Assembly (NCBI GenBank): GCA_016650125.1
Contig: JAENWT010000002.1
Span: forward strand, 1 to 64,000
DNA from: Thermoleophilia bacterium
GTDB lineage: Bacteria; Actinomycetota; Thermoleophilia; Solirubrobacterales; 70-9
Direction: 5' to 3'
Length of the DNA: 64,000 nt
Shown here: in pieces, positions 8,132-16,451 of the stretch
How the letters are laid out: the number at the start of each line of letters is the position of its first letter
How positions within the stretch are numbered: the first letter of the stretch is position 1
Position numbers and translations under genes: made by a program
Notes under the pieces: generated by a model
Told to the model about the DNA's origin: nothing
The model's input: the letters and a program-made list of their open reading frames with translations, nothing else
The model's database searches: none

Positions 8132-8561
8132 AGTGGTAGCCCGGTTGACACGTTGAAGGTGCATCTGGCGGGATGTTAGTGCCGTAGAGTTCGGTCGCTT
8201 CCGCCGCTCGCGCCGCCGCCTCAGCTTCTGCCGCGGCGATCCTGGCTGCCTCTGCCTCGGCCGCAATGCGCGCCAGTTCGGTGTTCGCTGAAGCTTGACC
8301 GGCGACGCCACCGTTCTTGACGCCGGCGCGCACTCCCGAGCGAGCGCCTCGCCGCAGCCCGATCTCCATGCCCTTGGACAAACCAGTGGCTGCTGCCACC
8401 CTGAACGCAGGCTTGAAGTCCTCTCGAAACGCTTCCCGTTGAGCCTCAGAAGCTTGTTCTTCGCTCGCAGCTCCGCCGTGGCCGATCAGGTAGCCACCGG
8501 CTCCTGCAGAAACAGTCACGATCACAATTAGTGCAGCGATGAGAACCGTTCGCTGACTCAT
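8094..8561 (-). CDS. Membrane-anchored Ala/Gly/Arg-rich protein, paralogue of 8558-8941
   Basis: 155 residues. N-terminal transmembrane helix (VLIAALIVIVTVSAGAGGYL), then IGHGG and a segment of Gly-spaced basic residues (GLSKGMEIGLRRGARSGVRA). After it come an Ala/Glu-rich coiled coil (residues 95-125) and a Cys-containing tail (STCQPGYHFINPYSDACVPD). The first 85 residues repeat the plan of the upstream gene product. Its ATG overlaps the stop of 8558-8941 by four bases, so translation is probably coupled. No known domain. Confidence 0.65.
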   Translation of the reverse strand: MSQRTVLIAALIVIVTVSAGAGGYLIGHGGAASEEQASEAQREAFREDFKPAFRVAAATGLSKGMEIGLRRGARSGVRAGVKNGGVAGQASANTELARIAAEAEAARIAAAEAEAAARAAEATELYGTNIPPDAPSTCQPGYHFINPYSDACVPD

Positions 8562-8941
8562 GACTTCGGCACCTTAACTCTTATCTCCTTAGGTGGCTCG
8601 AGGCCAGCGCCTTCCCACTCCTTGAAGTAGGCCTTCCTATAGGCCGGGAGATAGGCCTTCGCGAATCCCGTCTTCTTCCCGGCGGCGACCCCCTTCCTGA
8701 GTCCGGTCTTCATGCCTTTCGAGGACCCCAGGTTCATGCCAGCTGAAGACCCGGCCGCTCTCGCCGTGTCGAGATCCTCACCGCTTCCATTCCCGACCAA
8801 GTAACCACCGAAACCAAAGGCAACCACAGCGAGTACCCCGCAGATGACGAAAGTGACGGTCGACCTCATGGAGAAGTTTTTCGCAGGCTCGTCGGAGGTC
8901 TCTGCGACTGTAACTTCTTCCCCTTCAGTGTTACTCGGCAC
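8558..8941 (-). CDS. Membrane-anchored Gly/Lys-rich protein
   Basis: 127 residues from the GTG at 8941. A charged cytoplasmic start (residues 1-25) and one transmembrane helix (VTFVICGVLAVVAFGFGGYL) precede a region with regularly spaced glycines and basic residues (GMNLGSSKGMKTGLRKGVAA). The C-terminus is KEIRVKVPKS. The G-x-x-x-G spacing resembles helix-packing or cell-wall-binding basic repeats, but no family is recognised. First gene of a two-gene coupled unit with its own paralogue. Confidence 0.65.
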   Translation of the reverse strand: MPSNTEGEEVTVAETSDEPAKNFSMRSTVTFVICGVLAVVAFGFGGYLVGNGSGEDLDTARAAGSSAGMNLGSSKGMKTGLRKGVAAGKKTGFAKAYLPAYRKAYFKEWEGAGLEPPKEIRVKVPKS

Positions 8942-9086
8942 GATTCCCTTCGTTATCTCCCTAGAGAACCTGATCCTACGGTTCCGCCATGTGACTAGTC
9001 GTGTGGCACGCCAAGCCCGCCATTCACGTCTGATAGGACTAGCCCTACACTCGACATACGTTCGAAGCTAAGCACTGGAGGTCGAA

Positions 9087-9548
9087 GTGAAGAATGTGGG
9101 AGTTTTTGCGGTAGTTCTAATCGCAATGGTCGCCGGCGCTGCACCAGTGGGAGCAGCGAACCCTGACGGGCCGTCGACGAATCTTCGGGCAGCGAAACCA
9201 AAGGTGCTCTGTATGAAGTACGAGACCCAGCGCTTATTTCTGAAAGCTCGCCCAGCCAACTGTGACTTCATCGATGCCAACGCTGATCTCGATGCTTTCT
9301 CAAGTTGGGCGCTCCTTCCGACGAGACGTGTCCGGTGGACCCACTGGGGACACCGTTCAGCCATTGGCGAGGGAAAAGGTTTCCTGCGCGGCGTAGGCTG
9401 GAGGCCAAATCGAGTGCGCCTCAGCCGGCCCCGGACAGTTTGTGGCCGCAAGGTCTTTACGCGATTCAGGGGTCGGATGAACATACCTGGCGAAGGTTGG
9501 TCAGGCTGGGGTAGGCGCGTCGCGATCATGGCGTGTGACCAACGATGA
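9087..9548 (+). CDS. Secreted Cys-containing protein of the W..WG family
   Basis: 153 residues from a GTG (9087) with a good ribosome site (GGAGG, six bases upstream). Signal peptide MKNVGVFAVVLIAMVAGAA. Signature: KPKVLCMKY, ARPANCDFID, W84-T-H-W87-G, then RLSRPRTVCGRKVFTRF, and a C-terminal W..WG..VAIMAC that echoes the central motif. Cysteines 42, 59 and two near the C-terminus match the paralogues at 5911 and 37731. Its stop overlaps the ATG of 9545-9934, which encodes a different secreted module. In 10051-10788 these two modules are fused, suggesting that the products interact. Confidence 0.75.
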   Translation: MKNVGVFAVVLIAMVAGAAPVGAANPDGPSTNLRAAKPKVLCMKYETQRLFLKARPANCDFIDANADLDAFSSWALLPTRRVRWTHWGHRSAIGEGKGFLRGVGWRPNRVRLSRPRTVCGRKVFTRFRGRMNIPGEGWSGWGRRVAIMACDQR

Positions 9549-9934
9549 GATCAGGCCCCATATTCTCTCTCCCAGGTCGACTACCCCAAACGGCGATCGC
9601 TAGCGCGATCACATTGCTCGCATTGCTCGCGGGAAGCCCCGAAGCTAACGCCAAGGCGTGCGGCAACCTACCTTCGGCGCACGGGGCTAGCGACACGATC
9701 ACTGTGCGGAACATCAGAGGTAACCGAGGCTGCGCTGTTGCCCGCCGGGTCGCGAAGCAATGGCAGCGCAAGGTCGTCAAGAATCAGTGCAACTTCGTGA
9801 CGAACTGCCAGGCGCGGCGATTCACGTGCCGCGGATCCGAGGGCCTGTCGGGAATCGGCGGGCTTAAGATCTATTGCGAACGTTCTAACGGATATCTCAT
9901 TTGGAACGCCCGACAAATTTTACCGGCCGACTAA
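9545..9934 (+). CDS. Secreted Cys-rich module (family F2)
   Basis: 129 residues, start coupled to the preceding gene by a four-base ATGA overlap. Signal peptide (AIASAITLLALLAGS, cleavage near ANAKA). Mature module: ACGNL ... I...RGNRGCAVARRVAKQW ... CNF...C...RFTCRG ... LKIYCERS ... IWNARQ. The same pattern (CG, C.xA, +F.C, I.C, +W) forms the N-terminal half of 11019-11783 and the C-terminal half of 10051-10788. Many secreted actinobacterial proteins of this pattern are known only as hypotheticals. Function unknown. Confidence 0.7.
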   Translation: MRSGPIFSLPGRLPQTAIASAITLLALLAGSPEANAKACGNLPSAHGASDTITVRNIRGNRGCAVARRVAKQWQRKVVKNQCNFVTNCQARRFTCRGSEGLSGIGGLKIYCERSNGYLIWNARQILPAD

Positions 9935-10050
9935 GCAAAGACTAACGGGAAAATCAGGATCGACTATGGGGGATTTATGACGAGAGTAAGAACGACGACC
10001 GCCTTCGTCTGCCGAACACCATGCGCCCGGTACCCGGAAGGAAACTGAGC

Positions 10051-10788
10051 ATGAAACGAGCACTCGTCATCCTGGTTGTGGTGAGCGGCCTCTCACTCAC
10101 GGCCACCGCCCATGCCGCCGAGTCTGTCTATTGGAAGCAGTTCCCAGGAGGATCGGAGTCGGAGCCGACAGAACTCGTAACGAGCTACGGAACTTCCTCG
10201 AGCACGATGCGGTTCCAGAACCTTGTGTGGGAAGGATGGGGCGAGGGGAATGCCGTGGCAACCGGCACTGCGCTAGTCAAATCTTGCAATCCGAATTGCC
10301 TTTCGGCCGATCTCGCGGAGGGGAGCGCAAGGGTCTACCTGTCCGAGATCCGGTCCGTATGCGGACAACGCCGTTACATGCACATCAGGGTTTCCGTCAC
10401 GGACCTTCCCGATGAACTCGGGCCCTACAACTCCGATTACGACGACGTTACATGCCAAGGCAACATGGTCAACCCGAGCGGCCGTCCCTACCCCAATCGC
10501 AAACCGAAGCCCAGCCGAGAACGAAAGTACTGCGGCGAGCCTAAATGGGCAAGGTCTGACCGCGGGGGGAAATTATTCGCCACGGGAACTACCTGCGCAC
10601 GCGCCCAGGGGATCACCGCTCGCTTCGTTCGTCGCATCCAAGATCCGTCACCAACGATCCGGGGATATAGGTGCTCTGGGGGCAGCTATCACGGCAGCAA
10701 CAGTCGCTTCTACATCCTTTGTGTCAACGAGAAAAGCAAAATCAAGTGGGTCGGAAACGCAGTGGCAATTTTCGGAGCCAGCTACTAA
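10051..10788 (+). CDS. Secreted fusion of W..WG module and F2 Cys module
   Basis: 245 residues. The ATG at 10051 is chosen over 10021 because GGAAGGAAA lies just upstream and the signal peptide (RALVILVVVSGLSLTATA) then starts normally. The N-terminal module has W60-E-G-W-G64-E-G-N-A-V-A-T-G, matching the family motif. A basic Pro-rich linker (NRKPKPSRERK, about 150-163) leads to the F2 module (YCGEPKW ... TTCARAQGITARF ... GYRCSGG ... YILCVNE ... IKWVGNAVA). It therefore joins in one polypeptide the two modules encoded by the overlapping genes 9087 and 9545. Confidence 0.7.
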   Translation: MKRALVILVVVSGLSLTATAHAAESVYWKQFPGGSESEPTELVTSYGTSSSTMRFQNLVWEGWGEGNAVATGTALVKSCNPNCLSADLAEGSARVYLSEIRSVCGQRRYMHIRVSVTDLPDELGPYNSDYDDVTCQGNMVNPSGRPYPNRKPKPSRERKYCGEPKWARSDRGGKLFATGTTCARAQGITARFVRRIQDPSPTIRGYRCSGGSYHGSNSRFYILCVNEKSKIKWVGNAVAIFGASY

Positions 10789-10833
10789 AGCTGGTCGACG
10801 GGCACTCGCTGAAGCCAGTCAGGTGACCTGACT

Positions 10834-10876
10834 CCTACGAAACCGAAGGTCACTGGTTCGAATCCAGTCGGGCGCA
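10834..10876 (+). repeat. tRNA-Arg(ACG) 3' fragment, putative att site B
   Basis: Identical to att A over the anticodon loop, variable loop, T-arm and acceptor strand (CCTACGAAACCGAAGGTCAC and onwards). The upstream bases also resemble A (GTGACCTGACT against TTGACGTGATT), so similarity extends slightly into the flank. No 5' tRNA half is present. It separates the 0.2-10.8 kb segment from the integrase-bearing 10.8-22.9 kb segment. Confidence 0.85.
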
Positions 10877-10965
10877 CTTTGGATCTGGCTCGTCTGCTGA
10901 TGAAGCTCCGAGCGGTCTCCCGGAAGGCCGTCGAAAAAGTGCGGTCAAGCGGACAGTCAAGCACT
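10877..10965 (+). repeat. Extended att-associated repeat, copy B
   Basis: Continues like copies A and G with ATCTGGCTCG, GAAGCTCCGAGCGGTCTCC and GTGCGGTCAAGCGGACAG, then TCAAGCAC. The GTCAAGC heptamer is present twice in direct orientation, 12 bases apart. The 15-mer GAAGCTCCGAGCGGT recurs exactly at 37651-37665. Confidence 0.6.
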
Positions 10966-11018
10966 TCCGCGCAGCTGAAACTCGCGATTCGCCCCGCGGT
11001 GACCTAGCCCTGAGGGTC

Positions 11019-11783
11019 TCAGGATCGGGTCGGGTATCGGCTCCCGGTACCACCTCTTGATCTAGGTATCTCAGGGCATGTCGACAGCCGCTTTCGATCA
11101 GCCTCGTCCCACAAACCACGCCGCTTGACAATCAGATTGCGGCACGCGTAGTCCGGCGACACATCGGCATTCAAGCAGTAGTAGTTCGTGTGCTTGATTC
11201 GATACGAGTAGCGCCAGACCAGGTAGTCGGACTTGTAATAGGTCCAGACGGTGCCGGTACCCCTGTAGCCATCGGTTCTGTTGGACCAAGCAATCTTTCT
11301 ACACCGAATTCGATTTCGCCGAATACGTGTATTGCATTTGAGACGCGTCCCAGCTGCCCCCAAATCCTGACGAAGGGCAAGTCTCATGAGATATTTAGCC
11401 TCGTCACGCGTTAGGTGATACCTCCGTCGACTACTCTTCCCGGCTGAGCGCAAAGTTTCGGGCGAGACGTTCTGGCCAGCAATCCATCGCACTCGTTCTC
11501 GACCTCGTTTACAACTGATCTGCACTGAGATGACCCCGACGCCACCATCCGGCCGGCAGCGGAACCCGCGCGACCTACAACTATTGAATGAGCAACGCTG
11601 GGCCTTGACCTTTCGCCGCCACTGGACAGCAACACGCTTTGCTGTCGGACAATTCGTATTCGCTACGGCCTGAATCCCGTTGATCGTCAGTGGCGGACGA
11701 TTGATATTGCCGCAATGAGCTGACGCTGATGGCACTACCCCCAGCCCGATCGAAAAGACTCCGAGAATAATTACGCGTTTCAT
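11019..11783 (-). CDS. Secreted fusion of F2 and F3 modules
   Basis: 254 residues from the ATG at 11783, which starts a normal signal peptide (MKRVIILGVFSIGLGVVPSA, cleavage near ASAHC). Residues 22-115 are an F2 module (HCGNI ... NCPTAKRVAVQW ... CSFNSC...GFRCRP ... ISCKRG ... VRWIAGQ). Residues 125-230 are an F3 module (TRDEAKYLM ... CNTRIRRNRIRCRKI ... YRGTGTVW ... TNYYCLN ... YACRNL). The last ~20 residues (ending GSRYPTRS) are read from a scrap of repeat R2 (11017-11036), so the natural C-terminus has probably been replaced by readthrough into the repeat. Function unknown. Confidence 0.7.
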   Translation of the reverse strand: MKRVIILGVFSIGLGVVPSASAHCGNINRPPLTINGIQAVANTNCPTAKRVAVQWRRKVKAQRCSFNSCRSRGFRCRPDGGVGVISVQISCKRGRERVRWIAGQNVSPETLRSAGKSSRRRYHLTRDEAKYLMRLALRQDLGAAGTRLKCNTRIRRNRIRCRKIAWSNRTDGYRGTGTVWTYYKSDYLVWRYSYRIKHTNYYCLNADVSPDYACRNLIVKRRGLWDEADRKRLSTCPEIPRSRGGTGSRYPTRS

Positions 11784-11869
11784 TAGAAGTGCCGACACTC
11801 GCCCCAGGTGACTTGGTTCTTTCGCCGTGCCACTATTCGCCACCCTTTCAGCACGCTTCTGGGTTGAAC

Positions 11870-12280
11870 TTAATAGCAGTCTCCATCGGCACACACGGTC
11901 TCGTGTATAGCCCAGTGATGCCATCCTGGGCGAGTTCTAAAGATGGTGATGTAGCCCCAATATCGAGCGTCATTGAAGGAGTACCGGAGACGCACTCGCG
12001 TCCTGCTTAGGCGACGTACCTTCTCAACCTGTCGCTGGTAACCGTACTTCCACTTACCTTCGAAGTAGTCTCGCAGCGCCCTTCTCGCGAAAAGCTTCGC
12101 AGTGCCCCAGCCGAGATACCTCAAGCGCCTACGATTCTCGGCTGTACCCGGAATGACCTGACTGATAGCGGGTGTTGACCTCAGCGAGAGAGGCTCCGAG
12201 GAATCGACGCCTGCCAGCGCCGGAGGAGCGAGAAAAAGCATGGCTCCGGTCACGGTCATTAGTCCGATCAGCAACTTCAC
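11870..12280 (-). CDS. Secreted protein with F3-like module
   Basis: 136 residues from the GTG at 12280, giving a signal peptide (MKLLIGLMTVTGAMLFLAPPALA). A longer open frame reaches 12415 but would bury this signal. The mature part has an F3-like layout: AKLFARRALRDYF ... WKYGYQRQVEKVRRLSRTRV ... Y.GYITIFRT, ending HETVCADGDCY with two closely spaced cysteines. The central LSRTRVRLRY matches RISRFRIKC of 7096-7881 but lacks that cysteine. Role unknown. Confidence 0.6.
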   Translation of the reverse strand: MKLLIGLMTVTGAMLFLAPPALAGVDSSEPLSLRSTPAISQVIPGTAENRRRLRYLGWGTAKLFARRALRDYFEGKWKYGYQRQVEKVRRLSRTRVRLRYSFNDARYWGYITIFRTRPGWHHWAIHETVCADGDCY

Positions 12281-12495
12281 AATGTCTCTCTCATCAGTTT
12301 CCCTTGGAGACAGCCTACGGCTTGCAGCGCGCCCGATCAAGGCCGCGTTTGAACCGCGTTTGAAAGTTGCCCATCGGGCATAGGGCGCGGTTGTGACTCC
12401 GGCGTCGGCATTCATAGCTATTCGGATCGTCCTACGATCAAGCGTGAGGCGATTGTCTCCAGTCGCGCGGGGGGCTCACGTAGCCACCTGCATCC

Positions 12496-12665
12496 GCACG
12501 TCCCCCTGAGAGACAAAGCGGGTCAGGTATTCGATTTCAGGGGGACGCCTTGAATGTCGCTCAGGTACTCGAATATTCCGAAAGGCTGGAAGGACCTCGG
12601 AAGTACCTTCCGTGGCTTTCGAGATATATGCGGATTGTCTTTAAGACCTTATGGATCCATGCCCT
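12496..12665. repeat. Interspersed repeat R2, copy 3
   Basis: The best-preserved copy for secondary structure. CGTCCCCCTGA (12498-12508) is matched by TCAGGGGGACG about 40 bases later, a perfect 11-base inverted repeat. GGAAGTACCTTCC is a second, self-complementary element. The copy also carries GGTACTCGAATATTCC and ends in GGATCCATGCC, alignable with GGATCCCTGCC of copy 1. It fills the gap between 11870-12280 and the kinase gene. Confidence 0.65.
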
Positions 12666-12672
12666 GAATCCG

Positions 12673-14589
12673 CTAGAAACATCCCTCGACGTAGTCGACC
12701 TCGGGCAATCGCCCAGCGGCAAACGTATCGACAATCCCGTCGATGATTTGAAAGTTGACTCTCGTCTTGTCCGAAGAATCTTCTGGCGTGTAAGTCACGA
12801 CTTGGTTCTGGGGACGGTAAACCGAAGGGGCGATCGACGCCCGATCGCCGTACTCATCGAGCACTTCGGATGAAGTGCTTCCAACTCCGATCCCGCTCAA
12901 AGTCTTCGTCTCCTTGTTGGCGACGTCAATCCTGGCGAGCGTTTTGTTCGTGAACATGAACCCGACATGCTCGATGCTTGGCGATTCCCAGACCCGACAT
13001 GAGCCGTAACTGTAGTTAGTGGGCCTCAATTCAATCCCGCCTGCGTTCTCAGCTTCGTTCACCGTCATGCCGACCAGCACAGCGCCTATTCCTTCGGTGG
13101 AGATCGGCGATTTAGCCGAGACTGGCTCTGACTCACTGACTGGCTCGGGCTCTGTCAGAAACCGAAACTCGATGGTCTTACCGATCCTGTCGCCATCTTT
13201 CGTCCAAGTGACTCCGTACTCGCCAGGATCTGCAGCCTCAAAATGTTTGTTGAAGTCGACTTTGTTTGTGTCCTGGTCACCATCTTTCCAGCCAAAAGCG
13301 TTACATTCGCTTTCCCCGGCTGGATTCTCAACGCAAATATTGTATATGCCCAATCCAATAGTGGGATTGGTCATTGAGAGCATCAATCGACTACCAGCTA
13401 GATAGATTTTTTGGCAATGATCTCCCGTCGGCGAGCAGGCCAAGGCGAGATTTGTCTGTTTCTTCCCATCAGCTGTGACTTGCTTTGCTTCCTGCCCTTC
13501 GGCGGCCGCTGGAAAGAGACCCGCGGAATTGGGCAAGGGGGTATCGGGTAATCCACTCGAATCATCTCCCCGTCCACCAAGCATCAGAAGGAACGATGCG
13601 ATGGCCAAACACAGAAAAATGCCGAGCACTAATCCAAGAAGCCACCGGCGCCGATTCGGAGGTCGAGAATTCTCGCCCGTCGCGATTTTCGAAGCTCGGA
13701 CCTCCGTCCGCGCCGCATCTCCGACACCTACGTACCGCTCTTTCCTCGTAACGGCCTCTCCGTCGAGGGCTGCTTCCACTGCCGCCGCGAAATCTCCGGC
13801 GGAGGGAAACCGCTCCTCTGGATCCTTTGCTAGAGCTCGGGCAAACGCTCCAGCAACTAGGCGAATATCTGGGTTGGAACTCTCGGCTAAGTCGGGGGGG
13901 GAATCATGAACGTGCGCCCACATTTTGGCTGTCGAGTCAGATCGAGGAAAGGGTGGCTGACCGGTCAGGGCATGGAAGAACACGCAGGCCAGCCCGTACA
14001 CATCGGCCCGAGCGTCGACGGGTTCGTCTTGAATCTGCTCAGGCGCGATGTAGTCGATTGTTCCGACGAAATGACCGGCGGATGTCAGCCCCGTCTTTGA
14101 AGCAGTGGCTTTCGTAAGACCAAAGTCGGTGATATAGCCCCTGGTTGGTGACGAGGAGGTAACGAGAATATTTCCGGGCTTTATGTCGCGGTGTACCAGT
14201 CCCGCAGCATGAATGGCATCGAGTCCATTTGAAACCTGTCTCAAGAGGCCCAACGCCCGTCGGGCTTCTAACTCTCCACCCATATCGATCAGGTTCTGCA
14301 GATCAGTACCCTCGATCAGCTCCATTTCGATGTAAAGAATTCCTGTTGATGTCTCGCCCACGTTGTAAATCTCAACAACATTCGAGTTCACAACAGATTT
14401 CGCAATCTCGGATTCTCGGCGGAAGCGAACGCGGTAGTTATCGTCATCGACCAAGTGCGGCTGAATGACCTTCAGCGCAATTATCTTTCCGTCGGAGACC
14501 CGCTTTGCTCGGAGGACCTCGCCCATTCCTCCGCGGCCGAGACGGTCAAGAACTTCGAATCCTTCGATCTCTGGGAATCCCCCAGTCAT
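12673..14589 (-). CDS. Receptor-type Ser/Thr protein kinase (PknB-like) with non-PASTA outer domain
   Basis: 638 residues. Hanks-type kinase domain about 11-275: G-loop LGRGGMGEV, K40, H133-R-D135, D155-F-G157, and APEQ with the AxVYGL helix, so all catalytic residues are present. A linker (275-314), one transmembrane helix (315-338) and an extracellular region follow. The outer region has a beta-domain (about 375-470) and a C-terminal domain with the pattern ISTEGIGAVLVGMTVNEAEN ... SCRVWES ... GIGVGSTSSEV ... EGCF. It lacks PASTA repeats, but two lipoproteins with single PASTA-like domains lie 2-5 kb away (16452 and 17633). It probably senses an envelope cue and phosphorylates cytoplasmic targets. 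Confidence 0.85.
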   Translation of the reverse strand: MTGGFPEIEGFEVLDRLGRGGMGEVLRAKRVSDGKIIALKVIQPHLVDDDNYRVRFRRESEIAKSVVNSNVVEIYNVGETSTGILYIEMELIEGTDLQNLIDMGGELEARRALGLLRQVSNGLDAIHAAGLVHRDIKPGNILVTSSSPTRGYITDFGLTKATASKTGLTSAGHFVGTIDYIAPEQIQDEPVDARADVYGLACVFFHALTGQPPFPRSDSTAKMWAHVHDSPPDLAESSNPDIRLVAGAFARALAKDPEERFPSAGDFAAAVEAALDGEAVTRKERYVGVGDAARTEVRASKIATGENSRPPNRRRWLLGLVLGIFLCLAIASFLLMLGGRGDDSSGLPDTPLPNSAGLFPAAAEGQEAKQVTADGKKQTNLALACSPTGDHCQKIYLAGSRLMLSMTNPTIGLGIYNICVENPAGESECNAFGWKDGDQDTNKVDFNKHFEAADPGEYGVTWTKDGDRIGKTIEFRFLTEPEPVSESEPVSAKSPISTEGIGAVLVGMTVNEAENAGGIELRPTNYSYGSCRVWESPSIEHVGFMFTNKTLARIDVANKETKTLSGIGVGSTSSEVLDEYGDRASIAPSVYRPQNQVVTYTPEDSSDKTRVNFQIIDGIVDTFAAGRLPEVDYVEGCF

Positions 14590-14738
14590 TGGGAGGCGAT
14601 TGGCAGGTTGGGGCTAGCTGTTGCTTTCATCCGATTTCACCGCTCCCCGTGTGCCTTGATCCAAAGGCTCACTCAATGTCTTCCGTCGCCTTCAGGCCGA
14701 GCGCGCTGACATGGGTAGCACCTCCACCGTCGCCCACC

Positions 14739-15329
14739 CTAGCCAGCTAGTCCGTCGTAGCACCCTTCAAAGGCGGCTTGGTGGAGGGTCGGGATGTATC
14801 CCTTCGCATAAGCCTCAGCGATTGCGAAGGGGTCAGTTTCCCCCGCGACGCCTAAGTCTTTTGCCACCTTAGGTAGAGGGAACACGCCACAAACGACCTT
14901 CGCGTCCTCATAGGTTGACTTCGCTTTGCCGGTGAACCCTGCGGAGGCCGGTTTGGGCTTAGGGTTGGGCTTTGGCTTCGGCTTAGGCTTCGGCTTCGGT
15001 TTAGGTGCAGCGGCCGGTTTATCGAAGCTCTTGGCCGCTTTGCGTATTTCCTGGCACCCGTCCGTACCGAGCAAGGCTTGCGCCCGCCGTTGAAGTTCGG
15101 GTCCTCGTAGGAGCACATCACCAGAGATCACCCAAATGGCGGCACGTGCGTCGTGCGGCATCGGCAGGTCGCATTTGATGGCGAGCGCCTGGACTTGCCC
15201 TGTCAGTCGAGGGACCGCCTGGGTCGATTTAGCGGCCGTCGCACTGACTTCTTCATTCGGCTCTGACTCGCTTCCACACCCGGCCAAAAGCAACCCAGAC
15301 ATCCCCAAGATCAACATCAGTCGCTTCAC
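14739..15329 (-). CDS. Lipoprotein with Lys-Pro repeat
   Basis: 196 residues from the GTG at 15329, with GAGGGG six bases upstream. Lipobox LLAGCGS. After it come a helical domain with paired cysteines (KCDLPMPHDARAAIW ... GTDGCQEIRKAAK), a KP repeat of about ten units (residues 114-135), and a C-terminal domain (TYEDAKVVCGVFPLPKVAKD ... FEGCYDGLAG). The Lys-Pro stretch is probably an extended spacer across the wall. The gene lies 149 bases upstream of the kinase gene on the same strand, so it may be co-transcribed with it. No known family. Confidence 0.65.
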   Translation of the reverse strand: MKRLMLILGMSGLLLAGCGSESEPNEEVSATAAKSTQAVPRLTGQVQALAIKCDLPMPHDARAAIWVISGDVLLRGPELQRRAQALLGTDGCQEIRKAAKSFDKPAAAPKPKPKPKPKPKPNPKPKPASAGFTGKAKSTYEDAKVVCGVFPLPKVAKDLGVAGETDPFAIAEAYAKGYIPTLHQAAFEGCYDGLAG

Positions 15330-15804
15330 GCGTTTCCCCTCATCGGCAACATGGTTGGAGCGCCCACAGAGTAAAGGGATTGGGCGGGCGCCATCGGGCC
15401 ACCTTTCTACGCGGCACAAGTGAGTTGGTTGATGCGGCTGAGCACGGATTTTGAGCTCCTTGGTAGTTCCTAGCCGGACCAGCGGCTTTGGCGAGAGGTG
15501 ACTGCGACTGGTTCGGGCCGACAACCCCCCCTCGGAGAACGATCGTTAGTTCTCAACCTGAGCACTCGAGAGCAGGGTGGTCAGGGTCAAGAAGTAGGCC
15601 GATCTATTCCTGGAGATCGGGGCCATGCCCCGGGATCAGACTGCTACGCACTCCAATATCCGGGCGTGGTCAAACTCTGCCGCTCAAGTGTCCAAGCTAC
15701 CCGGCGAGTAGGTAGGAAGGTCGTGGGTTTCGTCCCGTCTGGCCGGGCAGCGTAATGCCGGATTCGCGTTGGACCCGTTCCACCCGATTCGACTTAGGTG
15801 AGCG
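15330..15804. other. Gene-free stretch
   Basis: About 475 bases between two minus-strand genes. Short open frames exist on the plus strand but have no ribosome site, no family resemblance and unlikely composition. I see no tRNA, repeat R2, att fragment or strong hairpin here. It probably contains the promoter of 14739-15329. Confidence 0.4.
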
Positions 15805-16374
15805 TCAGAAGTCGTTCTTCGAAGTCAGCTTTCCGTTGTCGAAGCAGAGTTGGAAGGTGTCAAGAAATTCGCCGTCGGCCTGGTTGTAATAAATACAGGT
15901 GGACTTGTCGGGTTCCTCATTCAGGTATCCCTCGGACTCGAAAGCCTGCCGATCCTCCGGCGCCTTGCCAGTGCTCTGCCTCACCTGCTGCTCGGTCATG
16001 CCGATCTGGATCGCGTTGTACTGAGCCTTCGTGATCGCGTGCTTCGCCTGCTCGTCGTTCAGATCGTTGACGGCCTCGTTCACTCCCGCACCAATTAGGA
16101 CTGCGCAGCCGACGAAGCCGACGATCCCCAGGAGGAAGATCCCGGCCATGATTCCGAGTGCGACCTTGAGGCCGGCGTTCTTTTTCTTCACCGGAGCTGT
16201 GTTTGCCCTTGGTGCAGCTGTCCCGGCTTGAGGTGCCGGCGGCGCTGCTGGCCCGGATCGATGCTCGGTCCACTGCGTGCCATCCCACCACCGCTGCCCG
16301 CCGGTGCCGGTGCCGTCGTCGTACCAGCCTGCGGCAGCCTGTGCGGGCGCCTGGCCTTCGTCTTCCTCAGTCAA
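15805..16374 (-). CDS. DUF2510 membrane protein with SmpA/BLIP-like outer domain
   Basis: 189 residues. Residues 14-38 are a DUF2510 motif (AGWYDDGTG ... RWWDGTQWTEH), a short Trp-rich module common at the N-terminus of actinobacterial membrane proteins. After a Pro/Ala linker a transmembrane helix follows (about 70-95, ALGIMAGIFLLGIVGFVGCA). The outer C-terminal part has IQIGMTEQQVRQSTGKAP, which is the SmpA/OmlA or BLIP-type GMT..EV..LLG motif, and two cysteines (STCIYYNQ, FQLCFDNG). Partner unknown. Confidence 0.75.
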   Translation of the reverse strand: MTEEDEGQAPAQAAAGWYDDGTGTGGQRWWDGTQWTEHRSGPAAPPAPQAGTAAPRANTAPVKKKNAGLKVALGIMAGIFLLGIVGFVGCAVLIGAGVNEAVNDLNDEQAKHAITKAQYNAIQIGMTEQQVRQSTGKAPEDRQAFESEGYLNEEPDKSTCIYYNQADGEFLDTFQLCFDNGKLTSKNDF

Positions 16375-16451
16375 TGATCTCCCCTTTTCCTCATTGGTGT
16401 TCTCGCCCTAGTACGGTGGCGGCCGCTCAACCTCAGCTTCACATTACTGCG

